DNA of 19,871 nucleotides from CAZILN01 sp964540005 (GCA_964540005.1 CAZILN010000073.1:1-19871); one strand, 5' to 3'; positions 1-8,164 are shown, counted from the first letter of the stretch. The notes: a model not told the origin generated them from the sequence alone. Translations and numbers: made by a program.

Positions 1-156
1 GATCTCATCTTTTGAAAGTTCACCAGGATAGCTTTCATCCGGATCATCACTGCTCATGATCTCAAATTCAAGTCCAAGTTCCCTTAACAATCTCTGCCGG
101 CGCGGAGATTGAGAGGCCCGTATAATGCGGTATCTCTTAAGGTCTTCTGTTAACAC
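1..156 (-). CDS. maf: Maf family nucleotide pyrophosphatase, N-terminal part (cut by window edge)
   Basis: The first 52 codons are visible; the rest lies beyond base 1. Maf proteins hydrolyse the pyrophosphate of non-canonical or modified nucleoside triphosphates in the cytosol and are linked to division arrest and nucleotide-pool cleaning. The sequence shows the family's N-terminal signature at residues 11-23 (IIRASQSPRRQRL), then RELGLEFE and a DDPDESYPGEL stretch, all in family order. The usual residue before ASxSPRR is Leu; here it is Arg, which is unusual. No ATG is available; GTG at 156-154 gives VLTEDLKRYRII, the usual distance from the start to the signature, and it lies one base after the stop of the upstream prenyltransferase gene. 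That spacing suggests translational coupling. The family call is firm; substrate specificity cannot be judged. Confidence 0.9.
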   Translation of the reverse strand, partial: MLTEDLKRYRIIRASQSPRRQRLLRELGLEFEIMSSDDPDESYPGELSKDEI

Positions 157-157
157 C

Positions 158-1132
158 TTAGCTGTAGTTAATGAAAAGGATCACATAAACTATAACAGAA
201 TACAGGATCCCGGCCAGCATGATCAGCTTGGAAATGGTACTGCAAAGGTGATAATTCTTTTTTTCCTTTGCACTGTAAATTCTGTAAACAAGGTAGATAT
301 AGGGAAGGAAGAGGAGAATGATGAGATATGCAAGAGTGATCAGATTGCTCCCTTCCCCTGATATAAATCTCAGGAACCGGATATAAAGATAAACCAGGCT
401 GCCCAGGAGGAAAAGTATCAGAAAACTGACTACATGACGGCTGACCCTGATCCCCAGAATGATAGGCAGGGAATTTCTTCCATAAGCCAGGTCACCTTCA
501 TAATCCTCGATATCCTTAATGATTTCCCGTATCAGTGTAGACAGGAAGGCAAAATATGAAAATCCGCCCACCCAGGCCAGGATGTTATTGAAGCTCATAT
601 TGCTCTCAATCAGAACATCCCTGTACTCCTGGTTAAGCAGGGGAACCTCAAACAATACAACTACAAAGGGGACTACTGCAGTGAAGAATGCCACCAGCAG
701 GTTCCCTATCAGAAACTGCCTTTTATAGCTGGTCGAATAAAACCAGAGGAGTCCGGCAGCCAGCATGTAGGCAATCCCCAGCGAGAGTATGCCCACATAT
801 AATGACAGGTAGACACCCAGTCCGACACCCAGTAAATTTAATATGATGTGCAGGGCCATAGCAGCCCTCCGGCTGATCTTTTTGCCTATCAGCACAGTCT
901 CCGGCCTGTTCAGCATATCGGTCTTGGTATCGAAGTAATCATTTATAACATACCCGGCTGCTGTAATGAAGATAGCTGACAGGACAAGCATGAGGAAATG
1001 AAGCTGGCTCAACTGGAGTTCGAAACCGTTTATCTTAAGGATGGGATTGACAACCAGGTAACGCATTGCGTACTGCGTCAGGGCAATAATGATAAGGTTC
1101 TTGTAGCGAACCAGCTGTAATATAGCTATCAC
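158..1132 (-). CDS. UbiA-family prenyltransferase (geranylgeranylglycerol-phosphate geranylgeranyltransferase-like)
   Basis: A 324-residue integral membrane protein, mostly hydrophobic segments. UbiA enzymes transfer a polyprenyl chain from its diphosphate to an acceptor within the membrane. The first Mg/diphosphate-binding motif is NDYFDTKTD (64-72), followed by NRP (75-77). The second Asp-rich motif is KDIEDYEGD (206-214), followed by AYGRNSLPI. Both motifs match the NDxxDxxxD and DxxxD/GD patterns of active members. This form is usually annotated in Bacteroidota as an archaeal-type (di)geranylgeranylglyceryl phosphate synthase homologue, but the acceptor is not proven; a menaquinone or other lipid substrate remains possible. 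The start is GTG at 1132-1130, since no ATG exists in frame before the upstream stop. It lies 10 bases after the HAD gene and 1 base before maf, so it is probably co-transcribed with both. Confidence 0.88.
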   Translation of the reverse strand: MIAILQLVRYKNLIIIALTQYAMRYLVVNPILKINGFELQLSQLHFLMLVLSAIFITAAGYVINDYFDTKTDMLNRPETVLIGKKISRRAAMALHIILNLLGVGLGVYLSLYVGILSLGIAYMLAAGLLWFYSTSYKRQFLIGNLLVAFFTAVVPFVVVLFEVPLLNQEYRDVLIESNMSFNNILAWVGGFSYFAFLSTLIREIIKDIEDYEGDLAYGRNSLPIILGIRVSRHVVSFLILFLLGSLVYLYIRFLRFISGEGSNLITLAYLIILLFLPYIYLVYRIYSAKEKKNYHLCSTISKLIMLAGILYSVIVYVILFINYS

Positions 1133-1142
1133 AATAAAGATT

Positions 1143-1664
1143 TTACCATTGAAATGCGTCCTCCTGCATCCATTTTCCCTGCAGACGCAATACCTGTTCT
1201 ATCACATCCCTCGCACATCCTTCGCCCCCGTTTTTCTCAGAAATATATACCGACAGTTCCTTGATCTCACTGTCCGCATCGGCGGGACAGGTAGGGAAGC
1301 CCACGCGCTTCATAACCTGATAATCGGGAAGATCATCTCCCATGTACAGGATTTCTTCGGCTTTCAGGTTATATTTACCGAGGAAATCTTCGAGATCATC
1401 CATTTTGTTCCTTGATCTCATGTATATATCCTTCACGCCCAGGTTAGTGAAACGCTTTCTTACGTATACTGAGTTTCCCCCGGTAATGATTGCTATTAGA
1501 TAATCCTTCCTGATGGCATACTGCATGGCATACCCGTCCCTGATATTTATGGATCTCATCAACTCTCCCTCCGGGTGCAGATAGATTTTTGAATCGGACA
1601 GGACACCGTCTACATCAAAAATAAATGCCCTTACCTTGCTTAGTTCTTCTTTGAAATTTGTCAT
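1143..1664 (-). CDS. KdsC-like HAD phosphatase (3-deoxy-D-manno-octulosonate 8-phosphate phosphatase family)
   Basis: A 173-residue capless HAD-superfamily phosphatase of the KdsC type, which removes phosphate from Kdo-8-phosphate on the way to the lipopolysaccharide core sugar Kdo. HAD motif I is FDVDGVLSDS, with nucleophile D17 and acid/base D19. Motif II is ITGG (T61). K87 in RNKMDD is the likely motif III lysine, and motif IV is MGDDLPD (D110, D111). The C-terminal NGGEGCARDVIE (145-156) is the KdsC tail that reaches the neighbouring subunit's active site in the tetramer. Length matches the family. The start is ATG at 1664. It is flanked at 15 and 10 bases by DUF2520 and UbiA genes; no kdsA, kdsB or kdsD lies nearby, so the Kdo role rests on family membership alone. 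Confidence 0.88.
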   Translation of the reverse strand: MTNFKEELSKVRAFIFDVDGVLSDSKIYLHPEGELMRSINIRDGYAMQYAIRKDYLIAIITGGNSVYVRKRFTNLGVKDIYMRSRNKMDDLEDFLGKYNLKAEEILYMGDDLPDYQVMKRVGFPTCPADADSEIKELSVYISEKNGGEGCARDVIEQVLRLQGKWMQEDAFQW

Positions 1665-1679
1665 CTGGTTTGAAACAGC

Positions 1680-2483
1680 TTAATTTCCGGGAGGATCTGA
1701 TTCTGTCTTTAAAACTCTGATACTCTCACTTACAAATGTATATATTTTTTGTATTTCAGGAATTCCTTCCAGCATCTCAATGTGTTCCTTCATGATAATC
1801 TCCTCATTCCTGGCAGCCGGACCGGTTTGTGAGGGGACGGGTCCCAGATCAATGGCTTTTTCTGCTGTCTCCCTTATCAGGGCGAAAAGAAGAGCAGGAT
1901 TGAGCTTATAACGCCCGGCCAGTTCGAAAGCCAGCGAATACATATGGTTGCTGAAGTTTGAGGCAAAAACCCCCGTAAGATGCAGCTGCTTCCGACTCCT
2001 GGAATCAAGGTTTATCACCCTGGAAGAGATCTGTTCCGCCACAGATCTGATCAGGGATTCAGCATCCTGGTTGTTGCCCTCTATGCACAGGGGGATGTTG
2101 ATCCAGTCAGGTTCCCTTTCCCTGCTGAATGTTTGCAGGGGGTAGAGCACTGCATACAAGCGGCTGTAATTCCTGAATACATCTGCATGGACCGATCCTG
2201 ATGTGTGGACCAGCAACTGGTCATTAATGTTTATCTGCTCAAGGGTTTTGTGGATCGCATCATCCGGAAGGCAGAACAGGTATGTCCCGGCCGATCCATC
2301 CAGTTCACTCAGGCTGATGACGGACCGGGCACCAAGTTGTGCTGCCAGTTTTTCTGCCGGCCTGGATGTTCTGCTGTAAACCTGTATAATTTCGTACCCG
2401 GTGCCGGTGAGTTTCGCACCGAGGTGGGTAGCAAGATTTCCTGCACCAAGGAGTACAATTTTCCTGAGGTGTTCTGTTTTCAA
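1680..2483 (-). CDS. Rossmann-like and DUF2520 domain protein
   Basis: A 267-residue cytosolic protein with an N-terminal dinucleotide-binding Rossmann fold (VLLGAGNLATHL, about residues 10-21) and a C-terminal DUF2520 helical domain. The overall plan resembles pyrroline-5-carboxylate reductase (ProC) and related dehydrogenases. Family landmarks include HTSGSV, YPLQTF, the LTGVFASNFSNHMY stretch and GPAARNEE. The reaction is not established for this family; an NAD(P)-dependent oxidoreductase is the reasonable inference. The start is TTG at 2483-2481: the frame opens just after the TAA of the acyl-CoA dehydrogenase gene, no ATG or GTG lies between, and starting later would remove the Rossmann motif. 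The two genes are in the same frame, separated by the stop and nine bases. It is followed by the KdsC-like and UbiA genes. Confidence 0.85.
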   Translation of the reverse strand: MKTEHLRKIVLLGAGNLATHLGAKLTGTGYEIIQVYSRTSRPAEKLAAQLGARSVISLSELDGSAGTYLFCLPDDAIHKTLEQININDQLLVHTSGSVHADVFRNYSRLYAVLYPLQTFSREREPDWINIPLCIEGNNQDAESLIRSVAEQISSRVINLDSRSRKQLHLTGVFASNFSNHMYSLAFELAGRYKLNPALLFALIRETAEKAIDLGPVPSQTGPAARNEEIIMKEHIEMLEGIPEIQKIYTFVSESIRVLKTESDPPGN

Positions 2484-2492
2484 ACTCTGGTG

Positions 2493-4280
2493 TTAGAAAC
2501 AATACCTGTTTTCTTCTATCAGGGAATCGGCTATTCTGCGACGGGCTTCCCTGACATTGACACCTTCCACACAGGTAAAATGCCTGATCCCTTTCAGCAG
2601 GACTTCACGCTGATCCCCGTAAGCAAATGAATATACCGCATCCATTGCATATTTACTGATCCTGGCTGCGGCATCATATAAGCCTGTATCGAGTATGTCC
2701 CGGTAAACTTTGATATTCTCTTCACCCTTGATGGCTTCGAGCTTCTTAACACGTATCAATAAAGATTCGGCTGCATATACCTGCATAACTATATCTGCAA
2801 TGTTGCTCATGATCTCCTGTTCATGAACCAGTTTCCCGGCATACTTTTCTGAAGCCGTTTTCATCAGGATAAGGCCAACTTTCTTTAAATTCCTTATATA
2901 TCTCAGCTTTTTATCATAATATTCCTCTTCCCCTGAGGGTGCACCCTCTTTAAGGCCGGCAATCTCATCCAGTGCATCCTGTGCCTGCTCCATGATGGGC
3001 AGCAGGCCTTTTGCAGCCTTCTTGATAATGGCGTCAGCCAGCAGGAGCCGGTTGATCTCGTTGGTGCCTTCGAAGATCCTGTTAATCCGGGAATCACGAT
3101 AGGCCCTGTCCACCGGCATTTCGGCGCTGTACCCCATTCCCCCGAAGATCTGGACGGCCTCATCAACCACATAATCCAGGGCCTCGGAGCCAAATACCTT
3201 CATGGCAGCTGCTTCAATCTGGAAATGGTTAAAGGCTTCCATGGTATTCCTGCCTTTATCTTCTCCTTTAGATACATAATATGTTATGGCATCATCGATA
3301 TTCCTGCTCGCCCGGTAAACGGCAGACTCCGTTGTAAATGTGCGTATTACCTGTTCGGCCAGTTTGTATTTTATGGCTCCGAATTCCGAGATCAGGCAAT
3401 TGAACTGTTTCCGTTCATTGGCATACCCCACCGACTGGCTGATGACCCTCTTGGCCGCACCAATAACATTGGCTCCCAGCTTGATCCGGCCCATATGAAG
3501 TATGTTCAGGGCTATCCTGTATCCCTCTCCCCTTTTACCCAGCATATTCTCAACAGGGACCTTGCAGTCATTGAAAAAGATCTGCCTGGTAGAAGATCCC
3601 TTTATGCCCATCTTTTTCTCTTCCGGATTAAAGGTGATTCCCGGGAAGTTCCTTTCCACAATGAAGGCGCTGAGCACCCGGTCGTTGTCAATCTTGGCAA
3701 AAACCGTCATTACATCTGCGAATCCGCCATTGGTGATCCACATCTTCTGCCCGTTCAGTATATAATGTTTCCCGTCTTCGGAGAGAACGGCTTTGGTGGT
3801 ACCTGAATTAGCGTCAGATCCGGCCCCGGGTTCTGTCAGGCAATAGGCACCCGCCATCTCACCAGTTGCCAGCCTGGGTATGTATTTAGCCTTCTGCTCA
3901 TCATCACCATAATAAAGGATGGGAAGGGTCCCGATACCCGTATGGCAGGAATAGGCCACTGAGAAAGAATACCCTGCTCCCAGGACCTCGCTGGCATACA
4001 TGGAGGTCAGGAATGACTGACCGAAACCCTCATATTCCTCGGGTATGGATATACCCAGCAGTCCGAGTTCACCGGATTTGTCAAGTACATTCCTGAGCAG
4101 GCCCTCCTCCTGGGCATCAATGCGATCCAGCAGGGGGAATACTTCAGTTTCCATAAAATCCCCGCAGGTCTGTGCGATCATTTTTTGTTCTTCATCAAAT
4201 TCTTCCGGGATAAAAACCTCTGCGGGATCGGTTTCTGCGACCATGAACTGGCCTCCTGTAATGATAGTGTTGGATTCCAT
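2493..4280 (-). CDS. Acyl-CoA dehydrogenase, long form with C-terminal extension
   Basis: A 595-residue FAD enzyme that would oxidise an acyl-CoA to the 2,3-enoyl-CoA and pass electrons to ETF. The dehydrogenase core covers roughly residues 30-415: N-terminal helical domain, middle beta domain with AYCLTEPGAGSDANSG (146-160) and WITNGG (181-186), and C-terminal helical domain with QIFGGMGYSAEMPV and the signature RIFEGTNEIN. E404 in this signature is the likely catalytic base. Residues about 425-595 form a helical extension absent from 380-residue short/medium-chain enzymes but seen in very-long-chain-type and many bacterial long forms. Chain length or branched-chain preference cannot be read from sequence. 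ATG at 4280 is preferred over Met13 because related proteins carry a similar N-terminal tail. It lies 20 bases after the EMO-type oxidoreductase gene, which with etfAB supplies the matching electron pathway. Confidence 0.95.
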   Translation of the reverse strand: MESNTIITGGQFMVAETDPAEVFIPEEFDEEQKMIAQTCGDFMETEVFPLLDRIDAQEEGLLRNVLDKSGELGLLGISIPEEYEGFGQSFLTSMYASEVLGAGYSFSVAYSCHTGIGTLPILYYGDDEQKAKYIPRLATGEMAGAYCLTEPGAGSDANSGTTKAVLSEDGKHYILNGQKMWITNGGFADVMTVFAKIDNDRVLSAFIVERNFPGITFNPEEKKMGIKGSSTRQIFFNDCKVPVENMLGKRGEGYRIALNILHMGRIKLGANVIGAAKRVISQSVGYANERKQFNCLISEFGAIKYKLAEQVIRTFTTESAVYRASRNIDDAITYYVSKGEDKGRNTMEAFNHFQIEAAAMKVFGSEALDYVVDEAVQIFGGMGYSAEMPVDRAYRDSRINRIFEGTNEINRLLLADAIIKKAAKGLLPIMEQAQDALDEIAGLKEGAPSGEEEYYDKKLRYIRNLKKVGLILMKTASEKYAGKLVHEQEIMSNIADIVMQVYAAESLLIRVKKLEAIKGEENIKVYRDILDTGLYDAAARISKYAMDAVYSFAYGDQREVLLKGIRHFTCVEGVNVREARRRIADSLIEENRYCF

Positions 4281-4300
4281 GTATCTGTAATTTTTGGTAT

Positions 4301-6382
4301 TTAAATATCCATGCTTTTAGCTACCAGCTCTGCAATATCGTAATTCTTCACATCTTCTTCCCTGTTCTTGTATTTAAGACCGTCCCTCATCATTACCATA
4401 CAGTATGGACAGGCCGTTGCTATAATCTCAGCTCCTGTTTCAAGGGCTTCTTCAGTGCGCTCTATAAAAACTTCCTTATCTCCCTTTTCTGCTTCCTTGA
4501 ACATTTGTCCGCCACCTGCCCCGCAACAGAGGGCAAAGCTTTTATTCCTCTTCATTTCAATCCTTGAAGATGCCACGCACTCCAGAACCTTCCTGGGTGC
4601 ACTGTACTCGTTATTGGCCCGGCCAAGATAGCAGGGATCATGAAAACTAACTTTTTCTTTAAGGATTGATCCAGCCGGGATCTGCAGCTTCCCCTGTTCT
4701 ATCATCGATGAAAGGAACTGAGAATGATGAATGACCTGGTAATTGCCACCCAGGTCAGGATACTCATTCTTAAAGCTATTGTAGGCATGGGGATCACAGG
4801 TAAGTATTTTTTTTACCCCGTATGAATTCAGCAGTTCAATGTTCATCATTGCCTGCATCTGGAACAGCATCTCATTCCCTGCCCTCCTGGCCACATCACC
4901 ACTGGATGATTCCTCGGTTCCCAGGACAGCATAACTTGTTCCCAGGTGATTAAGTATTTTAATAAAGCTCCGGGAAACCTGCTTATATCTGTCGTCAAAG
5001 GCCCCTGCACTGCCTACCCACAGCAGGTACTCGGGTGCAGCATCTGTACCGGCCAGTTCCCCGAGCACAGGAACCTCCAGTCCATCGGCCCACAGCATCC
5101 TGTCTTCCCGGGAAAACTGCCAGGGAGCGCCATTATTTTCTATGTTGCTGAAAATGGAATTCAATTCCCCCGGGGCAGCCGATTCTTCCATCACCAGGTA
5201 CCGCCTCATATTTACGATCAGGTCCGGGTGGTTTATATTGATCGGGCACTCACGGGCACAGGCATTACACAGGGTACATGCCCACAATTCTTCCTCGCTG
5301 ATATAATCCCTTATGAGGCTTTTACTATCAGAATATTCACTGCCGTTTTTAAGGATACCCGGTCCCTTTTCTTTCATCCGGGCACGTACATCCATAACTA
5401 TCTTACGGGGGGAGAGCTTTTTCCCGGTGATGTTGGCAGGACATACAGCTGTGCATCTGCCGCACTCCGTGCAGGCCAGGGAATCAAAATAGTTTTTCCA
5501 GGTAACGTCCTCTATATCCAGTATCCCGAAGCGTTCCACTGTTTCCTCCCCTTCCCCTTCCGCCGGAGCGGCATAGGCCTGATCCGGGTCCATCATGATC
5601 CTTACTTCCTTTGTTATGCTCTCCATGGTATTAAGCTTGCCCAGGGGCTCGAGCCTGCTGAGAAATACGTTGGGAACCGACATGAAGACATGAAAGTGCT
5701 TGGAGTAGGGAAGATAGTTGGCAAATATAAATATCAGGAGAATATGGGTCCACCAGAAGACCTCATGCAACAAATGACTTGTCCCGGTACCAGCATTTAC
5801 CCAGCCGGCTATGAAATTGCTGACAGGGAAATATCCGCAAACCTCGTGTCCTTCTGCAAATGCAGTGTTGATATAAAATACATTCATGCCCATGAGGGAG
5901 ATCATCAGAAGAAGGATAAGGCCCAGGGCAATATTGGCATCAATGTGAGAGATGTGCTTCATTTCTATCCCGCTGAACCGTTTAACGCTCAGGAACAACC
6001 TTCTTATAAGAAAGACCAGGATAGCCATGGCAATGATCAGGGCAAAAACATCTCCTGATGCAATGATAATATCATAAACCACCCCTGCCACATTGAATAT
6101 GCGCTCGGTCCCGGCCAGGCCGTCTATGATCATCTCTATGCTTCCTACAAGGATTACACAGAATCCCCAGAAAACCAGTGCGTGGAGAAGGCCCACGAGA
6201 GGACGGCGGAAGATACGGGTCTGACCCATAGCGACATCCAGTGTCACAAGTACCCGCTTCCAGAAATCCTTAACAGGAAAACCACCTCGTGTGATCCTGA
6301 AGTAGCCTATATACTTTCTGGTAGTGTATCCGAAAACACCCAGCGTGAGGAGAACCGATAAAAGAAAGAGTATCTGTTTCAT
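4301..6382 (-). CDS. Membrane-bound (Fe-S) ETF:quinone oxidoreductase, EMO type, with degenerate first CCG domain
   Basis: A 693-residue membrane iron-sulfur protein expected to take electrons from ETF and reduce (methyl)menaquinone. The N-terminal 240 residues form a NarI-like heme-b membrane domain with about five hydrophobic spans (near 3-20, 63-86, 104-130, 148-171, 207-225) and several candidate heme-ligand histidines (H67, H203, H206, H213). Two ferredoxin motifs follow: C304-C307-C310-C314P and C369-C372-C375-C379P, each for a [4Fe-4S] cluster. Two HdrB-like CCG domains end the protein. The second is complete: HDPCYLGR (C584), CCGAGGG (C619, C620), CPYC (C658, C661). In the first, the positions that are cysteine in relatives are S458, S493, D530 and A533, so its cluster is probably absent. 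The gene starts 3 bases after etfA ends and precedes the acyl-CoA dehydrogenase. A heterodisulfide reductase role is less likely in this context. Confidence 0.9.
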   Translation of the reverse strand: MKQILFLLSVLLTLGVFGYTTRKYIGYFRITRGGFPVKDFWKRVLVTLDVAMGQTRIFRRPLVGLLHALVFWGFCVILVGSIEMIIDGLAGTERIFNVAGVVYDIIIASGDVFALIIAMAILVFLIRRLFLSVKRFSGIEMKHISHIDANIALGLILLLMISLMGMNVFYINTAFAEGHEVCGYFPVSNFIAGWVNAGTGTSHLLHEVFWWTHILLIFIFANYLPYSKHFHVFMSVPNVFLSRLEPLGKLNTMESITKEVRIMMDPDQAYAAPAEGEGEETVERFGILDIEDVTWKNYFDSLACTECGRCTAVCPANITGKKLSPRKIVMDVRARMKEKGPGILKNGSEYSDSKSLIRDYISEEELWACTLCNACARECPININHPDLIVNMRRYLVMEESAAPGELNSIFSNIENNGAPWQFSREDRMLWADGLEVPVLGELAGTDAAPEYLLWVGSAGAFDDRYKQVSRSFIKILNHLGTSYAVLGTEESSSGDVARRAGNEMLFQMQAMMNIELLNSYGVKKILTCDPHAYNSFKNEYPDLGGNYQVIHHSQFLSSMIEQGKLQIPAGSILKEKVSFHDPCYLGRANNEYSAPRKVLECVASSRIEMKRNKSFALCCGAGGGQMFKEAEKGDKEVFIERTEEALETGAEIIATACPYCMVMMRDGLKYKNREEDVKNYDIAELVAKSMDI

Positions 6383-6385
6383 CTA

Positions 6386-7357
6386 CTATTGATTCTTCGC
6401 AGAGCGGATCTCCTTTACCAGTTCGGGAAGTACTTTCTGTGCATCACCAACTATACCGTAATCGGCAGCTTCAAAAATGGGTGCATCCATATCCGTATTG
6501 ACAGCGACAATGCATTTCGATGAACTGACCCCTGCCAAATGCTGTATGGCACCGGATATCCCGAATGCAAGATACAGGTTCGGTGCAATGATCTTGCCGG
6601 TCTGGCCGGTATGTTCCTCATGGGGACGCCATCCTTCATCGGAAACCGGGCGTGAACATGCAAGAGCCGCCCCGAGGGTACCTGCTAATTCTTCCAGGGG
6701 TCCCCAGTTATCAGGTGATTTCATTCCCCTGCCTCCTGAAACAACAATTTCAGCATCGGTAAGTATGATTTTACCTGTCTGCTTTTCCACATCTTTAATT
6801 TCGGTAGTAACAGCCGAACCATCCAGCTCGGGAGAAAATTCCACCAGTTGTGTATCTTTAGGTGATTCTGTTATTTCGAAGGAATTCTGGGAAAGTGTCA
6901 GTATCTTTTTTTCAGTGTTGATCTTTACACCGGCAAAGGCTTTGCCACTGTATACTCTTTTCTTAACGATGAAAGGATCCGTGCTAACAGGAAGTCCGGT
7001 TACCCCCGACGCTATGCCTGCACCCATCCGGACTGCCAGGCGTGGTGCCAGGGCCTTCCCGCTGTTGTTATGTGCCAGTATTATAATTCCGGCATTTTCG
7101 GCTGCAGCCACCTGCGACAGTATGGCTGTATAGGCCCGGTTATCGAGACCGCCAAGCGCCGGATGGCCGGTCCTGATAAGCTTGTCGGCACCGTATTTTC
7201 CAAGCAGCTTTAATTCCTCTTCGGCTACCTCCCCAATCGTTACGGCAAGTGTATCCGTTCCCATTTTCTTTGCAATGCCGGCAGCATAGGAGACCAGCTC
7301 AAATGAAAGTTTCTTAAACTTTCCGTCCCAATTTTCTGTATAGACTAAAACTGACAT
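6386..7357 (-). CDS. etfA: Electron transfer flavoprotein alpha subunit
   Basis: A 323-residue soluble subunit that, with EtfB, carries electrons from acyl-CoA dehydrogenase to the membrane oxidoreductase. The N-terminal alpha/beta domain spans about residues 1-190. The C-terminal FAD-binding domain begins near GGRGMKSPDNW (208-218) and contains the family signature GQTGKIIAPNLYLAFGISGA (251-270), followed by IQHLAGVSSS, AVNTDMDAPIF and ADYGIVGD (298-305). These are the FAD-contacting stretches of ETF alpha, and all are present. Length is normal. It lies 25 bases after etfB and 3 bases before the EMO-type gene, so the three are almost certainly one transcript. Whether this ETF is bifurcating cannot be decided by reading; the direct link to a quinone oxidoreductase and a dehydrogenase favours the ordinary respiratory role. 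Confidence 0.96.
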   Translation of the reverse strand: MSVLVYTENWDGKFKKLSFELVSYAAGIAKKMGTDTLAVTIGEVAEEELKLLGKYGADKLIRTGHPALGGLDNRAYTAILSQVAAAENAGIIILAHNNSGKALAPRLAVRMGAGIASGVTGLPVSTDPFIVKKRVYSGKAFAGVKINTEKKILTLSQNSFEITESPKDTQLVEFSPELDGSAVTTEIKDVEKQTGKIILTDAEIVVSGGRGMKSPDNWGPLEELAGTLGAALACSRPVSDEGWRPHEEHTGQTGKIIAPNLYLAFGISGAIQHLAGVSSSKCIVAVNTDMDAPIFEAADYGIVGDAQKVLPELVKEIRSAKNQ

Positions 7358-7382
7358 ATCCTGTTACATTTACATTTACCAA

Positions 7383-8132
7383 TTAAAGGACTTTTGCTTC
7401 ATTCTGAAGGAGGTCAACCAGTTCCCTGATATTGTCAGGGTCAACCATTTTACAGGCCTGCCTGGGCTGAGGCATTTCAAATTCCACGGTCTCAGTCAGA
7501 GCATCCACCTCAATAGCCGGAACGATCTGCAGGGGTTTTTTCCGGGCCATCATTATCCCGCGCATGGCCGGTATCCGGGGTTCCTTTGCTATCCCCTTCT
7601 GCACAATGGCTACAAAAGGTGCTGAAAGGCCCAGGACCTCTTTTCCCCCGTCTATCTCCCTGTTGATCACCATTTTTCCATTATCAACCGTCAGTCCTGA
7701 CACAGCAGAAACTGATGGCCAGTCAAGCAGTTCAGCCAGCATGCCTCCTACCACTGAACCGTTGTGATCACTGGATTCTATACCGCTGAGTACAATATCA
7801 AAGGATGCTGACTTAAGCAGTTCGGCAATCTGCGAAGCCACAAAATATGCATCCGCCGGTTCGGCATCAATACGGTATGCATCGTCTGCGCCGATAGCCA
7901 GGGCTTTTCGGATCACGGGTTCGGTTTCTGATTTGCCGACATTTACTACGGAGATTTTATCTATACCGCCGGAAGGATCTTCCTTCAATTCAAGCGCCCT
8001 TGTCAGGGCAAGTTCATCCCACGGATTTATGATCCACTGCACCCCATTGCTGTCAAATGAGGTATTGTTGTTTGTAAACCGGATCTTAGTGGTTGTATCC
8101 GGGACACAGCTGATACAGACAAGGATGTTCAT
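7383..8132 (-). CDS. etfB: Electron transfer flavoprotein beta subunit
   Basis: A 249-residue ETF beta subunit, the first gene of the electron-transfer operon. Family landmarks are VCISCVPDT near the N terminus, INPWDELALTRALELKE (35-51), AIGADDAY, a nucleotide-binding loop in VLSGIESSDHNGSVVGGMLAELLDW, and the RIPAMRGIMMARKKPL segment near residues 190-205, which lies in the region that forms the partner-recognition loop in ETF beta. The bound nucleotide (AMP in ordinary ETF, a second FAD in bifurcating ETF) cannot be called from sequence alone. ATG at 8132 follows a roughly 105-base gap holding the terminator of the rpoC-side operon and a candidate promoter, so transcription of this block probably starts here. 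Confidence 0.96.
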   Translation of the reverse strand: MNILVCISCVPDTTTKIRFTNNNTSFDSNGVQWIINPWDELALTRALELKEDPSGGIDKISVVNVGKSETEPVIRKALAIGADDAYRIDAEPADAYFVASQIAELLKSASFDIVLSGIESSDHNGSVVGGMLAELLDWPSVSAVSGLTVDNGKMVINREIDGGKEVLGLSAPFVAIVQKGIAKEPRIPAMRGIMMARKKPLQIVPAIEVDALTETVEFEMPQPRQACKMVDPDNIRELVDLLQNEAKVL

Positions 8133-8164
8133 ATTGAAAAAGCATTAACTGATTATCGAAAGGA

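Noticed and set aside
4946..6058. A 370-codon open frame on the plus strand
   Set aside because: Antisense to the EMO-type oxidoreductase gene, whose ferredoxin and CCG motifs fix the true frame.
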